A DNA stretch of 58,983 bases, taken from a virus. Both the position numbers and the translations under genes were made by a program. The stretch covers positions 1-58,983 of the IMG/VR virus record IMGVR_UViG_3300037193_001959. One strand, given 5' to 3'. Shown here one piece after another: positions 38,156-44,233 of this stretch. How positions within the stretch are numbered: position 1 is the stretch's first letter; the number at the start of each line of letters is the position of its first letter. The notes below the pieces were generated by a model. The model was not told the origin of the DNA. It did not search any database and saw nothing but the letters and a program-made list of their open reading frames with translations.

Positions 38156-39397
38156 GGCCACCGGCAGGGGCACGACGTTCCCGCCCGGGGCCGGCGGCGC
38201 CATCGCGTCCTCCACCGCGGTCACGATGTCGTCGTCGAGCCCGAGCACCAGGTGCCCGTACCGGTCCACCGTCGTCGTGATCGACTCGTGGCCCAGCCGC
38301 CGCTGGATCGCGGGCAGCGGGATCCGCGCGGCGATCAGCCACGAGACGTGGGTGTGCCGCAGGTCGTGGATCCTCGGCCTCTTGGTGAGGCCCTTCTCGA
38401 TGGCGCGTTCCACCGCGGGCACCCACTTGCGGTGGTGGAAGTTGGAGTGCGCCCACGCGTTGCCGTACGCGGTGCGGAACACGTGCGTCTCCGGCTTCTG
38501 CCCGGCCACGAGGCGCCGCGCGGTCGCGAGCTGCGTGGGCGTCAGCGTCAGCACCCGCCGGCTCGCGCGGGTCTTCGGGGGCCCGAGGAAGTAGGCGCGG
38601 GGTGCGCCCTTCTCGGCGCGTTTCCACGCCCGCTGCACGGACACGGTGCCGCGGGCGAAGTTGATGTCCCTCGTTTGCAGGGCGGCTGCCTCACCGAAGC
38701 GCATGCCGGTGCTGACGAGCCAGTCGGCGAGGTCCCGGGCGCCGGGGTCGGTGATCTCGTCGGCGACGCGCGAGTACTCGTCGTGTTCGAGGAACGTCAT
38801 TTCCTCGTCGATGTGGTCGTCGGTCCGGGGCAGCTTGGTGCCCCGGCAGGGGTTGTCGGCGCGCAGCGGCGGGGTGCGGTCGACGGAGGCGTGGACGATG
38901 CAGTACAGCAGGCCGTGCCGGTTGCGGATGCTCTTCGGGCTGGCTGCCTTGACGAGCCACTGTTCGGGGTCGCGGGGGTCGCGCTTCCCGTCTTCCTGGA
39001 GGCGTACCCACCGGCGGATGTCCTCGCTGGTGATGTTGCAGATGGTCGCAGGCACGGTGCGGCCGTGCGGCGTGACGTGCTTGATCAGGGATATGTGCCG
39101 CTGGACGTCGCGGAGGTAGTCGCCGCGGGTGCGCTTGTCGACGCCGGTCAGGTCCTCGACGTACTTCTCAGCCCACGCGATCAGGGGCATGTCGTCCGGG
39201 TGTTCGGGGTCCTCGACGAAGCCGCGCCCGCGGACCCAGCCGGGGGGCCACTTGTTGCCGTGGGCGTCGACGATGCGCTTGAACTCCGTCGCGCTGTCCT
39301 CGTCGGCGAAGTTCTCGGTCTGCCAGCCGTCCTGGCGCCATTTGACCTGGTAGGTGATCTCTCCGTCCTTCTTGGGACGGGGCACGATGCTCGCCAT
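38141..39397 (-). CDS. int: Tyrosine-type phage integrase
   Basis: The product has 418 residues. The N-terminal arm-binding part has a KWRQDGWQTENFADEDSATE motif. A SAM-like core-binding domain spans about residues 70-175. The catalytic domain has TGMRFGEAAAL (Arg233), PKTRASRR (Lys275), HDLRHTHVSW (His344, Arg347), RLGHESITTT (His370) and VDRYGH (Tyr380). All active-site residues are present. It reads away from the attP region at 39467-39534, giving the usual int-attP arrangement. Confidence 0.93.
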   Translation of the reverse strand: MASIVPRPKKDGEITYQVKWRQDGWQTENFADEDSATEFKRIVDAHGNKWPPGWVRGRGFVEDPEHPDDMPLIAWAEKYVEDLTGVDKRTRGDYLRDVQRHISLIKHVTPHGRTVPATICNITSEDIRRWVRLQEDGKRDPRDPEQWLVKAASPKSIRNRHGLLYCIVHASVDRTPPLRADNPCRGTKLPRTDDHIDEEMTFLEHDEYSRVADEITDPGARDLADWLVSTGMRFGEAAALQTRDINFARGTVSVQRAWKRAEKGAPRAYFLGPPKTRASRRVLTLTPTQLATARRLVAGQKPETHVFRTAYGNAWAHSNFHHRKWVPAVERAIEKGLTKRPRIHDLRHTHVSWLIAARIPLPAIQRRLGHESITTTVDRYGHLVLGLDDDIVTAVEDAMAPPAPGGNVVPLPVASQEA

Positions 39398-39466
39398 GGA
39401 TCGGGAGAGTACGCCCGTTTTCCTTGGTCATGTTCCCGTGATGTTCCCAAGGGCGCGGGCATGCGA

Positions 39467-39498
39467 AAGGCCCGACCTGTTTCCGCAGGTCGAGCCTT
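39467..39498 (-). terminator. Hairpin beside attP, like a tRNA terminator
   Basis: AAGGCCCGACCTG and CAGGTCGAGCCTT pair over 12 of 13 positions with a 6-nt loop. On the minus strand it directly follows the partial tRNA 3' end, as a host tRNA terminator would, so it may be part of the acquired att core. Confidence 0.65.
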
Positions 39499-39505
39499 GA
39501 TCGCT

Positions 39506-39534
39506 TGGGGTGAGTGACGGGACTTGAACCCGAT
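39506..39534 (-). other. attP core candidate: 3' end of a tRNA (probably tRNA-His)
   Basis: On the minus strand the bases read as a T arm with loop TTCAAGT, then CACTCAC, C and CCA. That is positions 50-76 of a tRNA with an encoded CCA. Discriminator C73 is characteristic of bacterial tRNA-His. No anticodon arm is present upstream, so it is a fragment, not a gene. It lies about 110 bp from the integrase start. Integrases of this type commonly cross over in tRNA 3' ends and restore the tRNA on insertion. The rest of 39398-39797 shows only the two hairpins listed. Confidence 0.75.
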
Positions 39535-39729
39535 CCGAAATAGCATTGTGACCTGCGAAGATGCCTGAAACACGGACAAACCATTCCTGTTCGTTCTCTG
39601 AAATTCCCGCTCCTTCCCGTCTGTTCGCCCGGATTCCCCGCCGTCGTTCCCACGGGAACAGCTCTCCAGGCGGAGCCCCAGCCCTCGCCGACGGTGAGTG
39701 CAAACCCGCCTTCCCCACGCACGACAAGA

Positions 39730-39766
39730 CCCCGGCCGCACCCGACGAGGAAGGGCACGGCCGGGG
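39730..39766 (-). terminator. GC hairpin after the small zinc-motif gene
   Basis: CCCCGGCCG and CGGCCGGGG form a perfect 9-bp stem with a 19-nt loop about 30 bp past the stop at 39798. Confidence 0.5.
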
Positions 39767-39797
39767 CCGGGGAGTCCGCCGGTGCCGGCGGCTTGTA

Positions 39798-39950
39798 CTA
39801 CTGCGCCGGGGTACCGGCGCCGGGGCACATGTCGCGAGAGCCGGCCGGCTGGTGCGGCGGCACGGGCTCGCCACGCTCGACAGAGACACTGCAGCCGCAG
39901 TGGCCGCAGTTGGCATAGAGCTGTGCAGGATCGAACCGGGTAGCGCGCAT
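39798..39950 (-). CDS. 50-residue zinc-motif protein
   Basis: ATG follows GGAGGT by seven bases. The product is MRATRFDPAQLYANCGHCGC, then SVSVERGEPVPPH...RDMCPGAG. The CGHCGC...C pattern suggests one zinc. It is one of several very small Cys-rich proteins in the 39.8-42.1 kb stretch. Function unknown. Confidence 0.6.
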   Translation of the reverse strand: MRATRFDPAQLYANCGHCGCSVSVERGEPVPPHQPAGSRDMCPGAGTPAQ

Positions 39951-40005
39951 ACTGACCTCCGTCAGGGCTGGTCGTGCTGCGGAATCGGCGCCCCGGCGCC
40001 CCCAT

Positions 40006-40509
40006 TCAGACGGCGGCGGGGACTTGATACTCCCGCCCGGGCTGCAGTTCGCGGCCCTGCGGGAGAGCGCTCACGACGTACACGTAGATCGTGCTCTCAT
40101 CGTGGAATTCGATCTTGACGCCGTACTCAATCGCACCTTTGCTCGCCCGGGTGGAGAACGCCTCCGCCCCCCGCACCTCACGCGACCCGGACGACGTCAC
40201 CAGCGCAGCCAGATGCCGGTCCACCGCACCGAGCTGCAGCCGGCCGCCGTCGAACAGATCGTCCGGCATCGGCGTCGGAGTCGGCGCCGTGCCGCTCTCG
40301 ATGATCTGCTCCGGCTGGGAGAAGTCGTCGCCCGGCGCCGAGGTCTGCACGAACTGCAGCACCACCCGGGCGCCGGTCGCGTAGGTGACGACCAGGCCGT
40401 AGGGGTGCCGGTCATAGCCCGCGTCGGCCACGGTCGTGACGTCCTTTACAGGGCCTCCGGCCTGCTGGAGGAGGTCCTTCAGGGTGGTCTCGAACCGTGC
40501 AGGGCGCAT
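40006..40509 (-). CDS. Hypothetical protein
   Basis: The product has 167 residues. A helical start (MRPARFETTLKDLLQQAGGP) is followed by beta-strand-rich sequence (YGLVVTYATGARVVLQFVQT, then GVKIEFHDESTIYVYVVSAL). It appears to be a compact soluble protein. It sits alone between hairpins in the accessory stretch. Function unknown. Confidence 0.65.
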   Translation of the reverse strand: MRPARFETTLKDLLQQAGGPVKDVTTVADAGYDRHPYGLVVTYATGARVVLQFVQTSAPGDDFSQPEQIIESGTAPTPTPMPDDLFDGGRLQLGAVDRHLAALVTSSGSREVRGAEAFSTRASKGAIEYGVKIEFHDESTIYVYVVSALPQGRELQPGREYQVPAAV

Positions 40510-40550
40510 GGGCGGGGCTCCTCTCGGGCGGCGGGGTGCGGGACAGTCTA

Positions 40551-40586
40551 GGGGCCGGGGCCGGGGCCGGGGCCGGGGCCGGGGCC
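40551..40586. repeat. (GGGGCC)6 microsatellite
   Basis: Six exact tandem copies of GGGGCC lie in the promoter-proximal gap upstream of the 40006-40509 gene, followed by a GCCGGCCGGCGGCC stretch. The plus strand could form a G-quadruplex. In genes read on the minus strand it would be the non-template strand's complement. Confidence 0.9.
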
Positions 40587-40649
40587 GCCGGCCGGCGGCC
40601 CGCGGATAGCTGGCATGTCGCCTCCCCTTGGGGGCTCTGGGGCCTGTGG

Positions 40650-40687
40650 GTGCCCCGCCCGCCTGAGTACCGGGATGGGCGGGGCAC
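40650..40687 (-). terminator. Hairpin, first copy of a repeated terminator module
   Basis: GTGCCCCGCCC and GGGCGGGGCAC form a perfect 11-bp stem. The left arm lies in a 24-bp direct repeat (40640-40663) found again at 40919-40942, where it builds another hairpin. Confidence 0.6.
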
Positions 40688-40721
40688 CTCCGCCCGGTCT
40701 TCCCGGGCGATGCGGGGACCG

Positions 40722-40800
40722 GTAGACAAGGCCGGCCCAGGACCGGATTCGAACCGGTCTACGGCGCCAGATGGCGCCCCGGGCTGCGGTCTCTGTCTAC
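40722..40800 (-). other. Structured element resembling a minimal tRNA
   Basis: Read on the minus strand, the ends GTAGACA and TGTCTAC pair perfectly. Inside, GCCCGGG and CCTGGGC form a second 7-bp stem. That stem encloses a GGCGCC-ATCT-GGCGCC hairpin and a canonical T arm (ACCGG, TTCGAAT, CCGGT). D and anticodon arms are missing, so it is not a normal tRNA. It could be a tRNA relic, a tRNA-like structure or just a compound hairpin after the 40797-40892 gene. Confidence 0.45.
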
Positions 40801-40892
40801 TTACCTCCTTGCGCACACGAGTAGCACTTAGTCATTCCTCGGTCCGTCTCACCCTTCGTCAGAATGGTCCCGCAACCGCCCGCACAGGGCAT
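40797..40892 (-). CDS. 31-residue zinc-motif protein
   Basis: The product is MPCAGGCGTILTKGETDRGM followed by TKCYSCAQGGK. Four Cys in two pairs could hold one zinc. The stop lies at the edge of the tRNA-like element. Function unknown. Confidence 0.55.
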   Translation of the reverse strand: MPCAGGCGTILTKGETDRGMTKCYSCAQGGK

Positions 40893-40930
40893 GATCGTCA
40901 CCCCCTTCCCTTCGCCTAGGGCCTGTGGGT

Positions 40931-40968
40931 GCCCCGCCCGCCGGCGCCGGCGCGACGACGGGCGGGGC
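40931..40968 (-). terminator. Hairpin, second copy of the repeated module
   Basis: GCCCCGCCCG and CGGGCGGGGC pair perfectly. The region begins with the 24-bp direct repeat also found at 40640-40663. It separates the 31-residue gene from the one at 41051; nothing else was seen in 40893-41050. Confidence 0.55.
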
Positions 40969-41050
40969 CTTCCCCAACCAGCCGGATACGGTCGACCGGC
41001 CGGGGGCCCGCCCCTGGCCGGCGTGTCCGAGGCGGCCATGGGGCGGGAGT

Positions 41051-41248
41051 TCAGAAGTGGGTGTGTCTGCGGATGAGGACGGAGCAGTCGGTGGCGGCGG
41101 AGTGGTCGCCGCGGTTGCGTGCGTCCCGGCGGTCCCGGTCGAGTTGACTGCATCTCTCGCAGCCGGGCATGGGCTGCGCGCCGTTGCCCTCGCGGACGGG
41201 AAGGGCCACCGGCGGTTCCAGGTAGGGGCGGCGCGCGGGGGCGGTCAC
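41051..41248 (-). CDS. Small Cys/Arg-rich protein
   Basis: The product has 65 residues from a GTG coupled to the preceding stop. It contains GCERCSQLDRDRRDARNRGD, then HSAATDCSVLIRRHTHF. Basic, with one CxxC. Function unknown. Confidence 0.6.
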   Translation of the reverse strand: MTAPARRPYLEPPVALPVREGNGAQPMPGCERCSQLDRDRRDARNRGDHSAATDCSVLIRRHTHF

Positions 41249-41412
41249 AGGGCCTCTCCTCGCCAGGTGAGGACGCGGCCTGCTCGGCTCCCTCCGCTCG
41301 TGTCGGTTGCCGGTCGGGTCCGCCCGGACCTTGACCTGCCGGACGCGAGGGCGTGCATGGAGTCGCCGACGGGCGCCGGCGCCTGCTTCCGCTTCTTCTT
41401 GCCGGTGGCCAT
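41245..41412 (-). CDS. Small basic protein
   Basis: The product has 55 residues, starting MATGKKKRKQAPAPVGDSMH. It is very basic and Ser/Arg/Gly-rich, and ends at the GTGA overlap with the next gene. It may bind nucleic acid non-specifically. Function unknown. Confidence 0.55.
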   Translation of the reverse strand: MATGKKKRKQAPAPVGDSMHALASGRSRSGRTRPATDTSGGSRAGRVLTWRGEAL

Positions 41413-41439
41413 CTCGCGTTCCCTTTCTGGTAGGTGGGG

Positions 41440-41480
41440 CGCCCCGCCTGCCGGACGGACGGGAGCAGGCAGGCGGGGCG
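41440..41480 (-). terminator. Strong hairpin
   Basis: CGCCCCGCCTGCC and GGCAGGCGGGGCG form a perfect 13-bp stem with a 15-nt loop, downstream of the 41516-41701 gene. The arms resemble those at 40650 and 40931. Confidence 0.65.
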
Positions 41481-41515
41481 TTCCCGCGCCCGGCCGCGGG
41501 GGCAGCCGGGGGGCT

Positions 41516-41701
41516 TTAGGTCTGGGGGCGGGCCCGTTCGAGGACCTCTACCTGTTCGGGGTCGGCGTCCCAGTAGGGTCCGCTGCCCATCGTGGGTCGC
41601 AGGTGGGGGATGCCTCGCCTGATGTCGGTGACGATGGCGCGGCGGCCGGTGCCGTGGTCTCTCACCGTGTCGCCGATCTCGGCGGGCCGACCGCCGGTCA
41701 T
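41516..41701 (-). CDS. Small hypothetical protein
   Basis: The product has 61 residues (MTGGRPAEIGDTVRDHGTGR, then RAIVTDIRRGIPHLRPT and YWDADPEQVEVL). It looks like a small beta-barrel (SH3-like) fold. The ATG overlaps the upstream stop. Function unknown. Confidence 0.6.
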   Translation of the reverse strand: MTGGRPAEIGDTVRDHGTGRRAIVTDIRRGIPHLRPTMGSGPYWDADPEQVEVLERARPQT

Positions 41702-41904
41702 GAGCGCCGCCCTCCGCCCGCGGCGCACGGCGCGGCGCACACCCAGTAGGCGCGGCCGGCCGGCGGGATGGTGGTGACGAACCGCTGCACGCGCAGGGTG
41801 TCCGGTGTGCCGCGCGTCTTGCAGTCGAGGCAGATGGGGGCGATGAGGTCGGCGTCGGTGACGGCGACCATCTCGCCCTTCCGGTCGAGCACTTTTGGGC
41901 TCAC
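41698..41904 (-). CDS. Small zinc-motif protein
   Basis: The product has 68 residues from a GTG. LIAPICLDCKTRG and YWVCAAPCAAG give a CxxC...CxxxC set. It is coupled to the next gene by a 4-bp overlap. Function unknown. Confidence 0.6.
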   Translation of the reverse strand: MSPKVLDRKGEMVAVTDADLIAPICLDCKTRGTPDTLRVQRFVTTIPPAGRAYWVCAAPCAAGGGRRS

Positions 41905-41905
41905 G

Positions 41906-42079
41906 TCATCCCCGCTTCCGGGCGCAGTCGCCGCAGATCACGCCGTGGCGGCCGTGGGGCTTGAGGCCCGTCTTGGCCCCGCAGGCGCACCGGGTCCCGC
42001 GGCGCCGCCGCTCGGGCAACGGCTCGGGGAGCCGGTCGCTGTCGGGCACCACCGTCTCGGGCCGTTCGTCGGCGTTCAC
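41906..42079 (-). CDS. Small zinc-ribbon protein
   Basis: The product has 57 residues from a GTG overlapping the recombinase-like stop (GTGA). The C-terminal half reads GTRCACGAKTGLKPHGRHGV, then ICGDCARKRG. This is a CAC...CGDC zinc ribbon with a basic end. A longer frame over the same bases lacks any such pattern and was rejected. Function unknown. Confidence 0.6.
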   Translation of the reverse strand: MNADERPETVVPDSDRLPEPLPERRRRGTRCACGAKTGLKPHGRHGVICGDCARKRG

Positions 42080-42495
42080 GGCTGCCCCCGCAGCGCCAGC
42101 GGCGCGGTGACCGTGATCCGGCCGCGGCCCAGTTCGCGGTCATCCTCCCCGGCCGTGGTGACGCAGTACCCGCCGGCCTGGTGGACAGCCAGACGCAGGA
42201 TCGCGCAACGGTCCCGCTCCCGGCTGATGCGGTCCCACGAGTCGACCAGGCACACCGCCGGAGCGGCGGCCTGCTGCATGGCGTAGGTGAGCCGGTACCA
42301 CTGCGGCCGGGGCCAGTTGGTCAGGGCGTGGTCGCCGCGGTCCACCCACTGCCCCGCGACCACCCACCCGCGCTCGATCGCGTACCGCTGGCACCGCTCT
42401 ATGCGCTCATCGAGAGCGGCGGTCGTCAGCGTGGCGTGCCGGTCGTAGATGAACGCCAGCGTGGGCCGGGCTGGTTCGGTGTCGGGGGTGTCCAT
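42076..42495 (-). CDS. Degenerate serine-recombinase-like protein
   Basis: The product has 139 residues. LAFIYDRHATLTTAALDERI, QRYAIERGWVVAGQWVDRGD and CLVDSWDRISRERD follow the pattern of a resolvase N-terminal domain. The Ser expected in the YxRxS motif is replaced (YDRHAT), and no DNA-binding C-domain follows. It is therefore unlikely to recombine DNA and may have become a regulator. The promoter gap upstream carries two palindromes. Confidence 0.65.
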   Translation of the reverse strand: MDTPDTEPARPTLAFIYDRHATLTTAALDERIERCQRYAIERGWVVAGQWVDRGDHALTNWPRPQWYRLTYAMQQAAAPAVCLVDSWDRISRERDRCAILRLAVHQAGGYCVTTAGEDDRELGRGRITVTAPLALRGQP

Positions 42496-42557
42496 GACGG
42501 TCGCCTGTCGTCGGTGATCAGGTCGTCACCGACAGTACGGGCGCCACGCGGCATGCT

Positions 42558-42603
42558 GGGGTACACCCCGTACCCCCTTGCGGAGGGGTACAGGTTGTAC
42601 CCC
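42558..42603. promoter_or_regulatory. Two GTACCCC-type palindromes before the recombinase-like gene
   Basis: GGGGTAC-ACCCC-GTACCCC (42558-42576) and GGGGTACA-GGT-TGTACCCC (42585-42603) are perfect dyads, 27 bp apart centre to centre. They sit between the large HTH regulator and the recombinase-like gene. Confidence 0.65.
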
Positions 42604-42604
42604 C

Positions 42605-43825
42605 TCAGACGAGGCCGAGCGTGCCACCCAGATCACGGATGTCGTCGGCGATGGCGAGCGGCGGGTCCGCCAACATCTCCGCGATCATCGATCGGGCAAA
42701 AAGGGAGAACTCGAAGGTGTCGTACGAGCGCTCGCGAGCCTTCAGCATGTGGAAAACAGCCGCGTCTTGCTCGTGCAGTTGGTAGTGGGCGCGGGCCACT
42801 TCGACGAGGTAGCGCGACTGGCGAGTCCGAGAATCGATCGACGCCGGGGAGATACGCCGCGCGGCATCGAGTGCCCGGCGCGGCTGCTGCAAGTCGAGGT
42901 GCATCGTGACGGCGTAGTGCTCCACCATGCCCGTGCCGATCATCAGCCACGGGTGGCTGTACCCGCCGAGCTTGCTGGCGGCGCGGTGCGCTTCGTCGTG
43001 GTGATGCCACGCCTCCCCGGACCGGCCGGTCTTGGCGTGGGAGAGCGCCACCGCCAGGTGCATCAGGGCGTGCAGCGCCCGCTGCTCGGTGGAGTCGCTG
43101 GGCCGGAGCATCTCGGCGACGTCGAGGGCAAGTTCGACGCGGGCCTCTGCGGCTTCTCCGGCGTCGCGCCAGACGTGGTTGGCGTACCAGGCGGCTCCGG
43201 CGATGGCGGCGGGGTCGTCTGCGTCTTGGGCGGTGAGCATGGCCCGGTCCGACGCCATGTACACCATCTCCGGCGCGGGCTGGAACGAGCCGTACAACTG
43301 CACCAGGTGGTAGACGCGTGCGAGTTGCGCGGCGAACCGGCGGCGGTGGGTGCGGTCCTCGGCGGCGTGCTGGGAGGCGCGACCGTCGGCGATGAGGCGC
43401 GGCAGCATCGGCGCGATGGCGGCACGCTCATGCTGCGAGGTGTGCCACGCCCGCCACGCGCCGTCGATACGCGTCGTGTAGTCCTCGACAGCCACCGGGG
43501 ATCCTTGGGTGACCCAGTACGACACCAGGGCGTCACGGACAGTCGTGAGGGAGGGGTGGGAGGTCTTGGAGTAGGTGCTCCGCGCAAGCCGGGCATCCCC
43601 GGTGAGTTCGGCCAGATCCTCCACGCCGAGGGCTTCGGCAAGCCTGAGCAGCATCTGGATACGGGGCATGCGAAGCCTGTTCCTCTCGATCGCTTTGACC
43701 CAGTCCGGGCCGCGGCCTACGAGCCCGCCGAGGACTGGCCGAGTGAGGCCCTTGGACTCCCGGGCGGCTTGCACTCTTTCCCCGAACGTCCTTGCAGCCG
43801 GGGGGGTATCATTTGGAGACGTCAC
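42605..43825 (-). CDS. Streptomyces-type HTH regulator with helical-repeat C-domain
   Basis: The product has 406 residues from a GTG. An XRE helix-turn-helix (FGERVQAARESKGLTRPVLG, then DWVKAIERNRLRMPRIQMLL) opens the protein. The rest is about 330 residues of helical, TPR-like repeats rich in Ala, His and Arg. Such large regulators abound in Streptomyces. It may sense a ligand or partner and control the nearby small genes. The gene lies between two inverted-repeat elements (42558-42603 and 43826-43876). Confidence 0.75.
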   Translation of the reverse strand: MTSPNDTPPAARTFGERVQAARESKGLTRPVLGGLVGRGPDWVKAIERNRLRMPRIQMLLRLAEALGVEDLAELTGDARLARSTYSKTSHPSLTTVRDALVSYWVTQGSPVAVEDYTTRIDGAWRAWHTSQHERAAIAPMLPRLIADGRASQHAAEDRTHRRRFAAQLARVYHLVQLYGSFQPAPEMVYMASDRAMLTAQDADDPAAIAGAAWYANHVWRDAGEAAEARVELALDVAEMLRPSDSTEQRALHALMHLAVALSHAKTGRSGEAWHHHDEAHRAASKLGGYSHPWLMIGTGMVEHYAVTMHLDLQQPRRALDAARRISPASIDSRTRQSRYLVEVARAHYQLHEQDAAVFHMLKARERSYDTFEFSLFARSMIAEMLADPPLAIADDIRDLGGTLGLV

Positions 43826-43876
43826 GGCCTTACCTCTTCTCTGCAACTTGACACTGCCAGGGTAAGAGGTAGGGCC
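43826..43876. promoter_or_regulatory. Inverted repeat at the start of the large regulator gene
   Basis: GGCCTTACCTCTT (43826-43838) and AAGAGGTAGGGCC (43864-43876) pair at 12 of 13 positions around a 25-bp centre, immediately before the GTG. It could be an autoregulatory operator or a leader hairpin masking the ribosome binding site AGAGG. Confidence 0.6.
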
Positions 43877-43963
43877 GGTTCTGTGTGAGGTCGACCACAA
43901 ACCATGAGGCGACTGGGACGCACGAACGAGCGGGGGCGTCGGGCGTGACCTCCGCACAGCACG

Positions 43964-43989
43964 ACGCCCCCTCCCGAAGGAGGGGGCGT
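43964..43989. terminator. Perfect hairpin with CGAA loop
   Basis: ACGCCCCCTCC and GGAGGGGGCGT form a perfect 11-bp stem and tetraloop in the gap between the metalloprotease and the large regulator. It should block read-through from either side. The remaining 43990-44233 holds a short GGCCC/GGGCC hairpin near 44026 and nothing else I recognise. Confidence 0.75.
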
Positions 43990-44233
43990 TGCGTGTCTCC
44001 GGGGGCCTCTACCCCGCCTCGATGATAGGCCCCTGATCGGGCCGTCGATGGCGGGAGGGATGCGGTTGCCCGCGCCCGGCTGATCCCGGCAGAACGATGC
44101 CCGGCGGGCCGCGGTCGGAACCCCGTGGGAACCGTCCCGCCAGGCAGTGCGGCAGGTAACTCCAACCTCGGGAGACGGGCCGCGCCGCGACGACCCGCAC
44201 CACCAGCGTAGCCGCCGCCACCGACCGCGCGCC

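Noticed and set aside
39506-39580. A complete tRNA gene beside the integrase
   Set aside because: Only the T arm, acceptor strand and CCA are present; no D arm or anticodon arm can be folded upstream. It is treated as an attP core.
40722-40800. A normal tRNA gene
   Set aside because: The T arm is canonical, but no anticodon loop with U33 and no D arm fit in the available space. It is kept only as a structured element.
41901-42143. 80-codon minus-strand frame overlapping the zinc-ribbon gene
   Set aside because: The alternative frame 41906-42079 has a coupled GTG start and a clear Cys pattern; this one is Arg/Pro-rich and structureless.
38141-42495. Serine integrase as a second integration system
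   Set aside because: The only serine-recombinase-like protein (42076-42495) lacks the catalytic Ser and the C-terminal domains, so integration is assigned to the tyrosine integrase alone.
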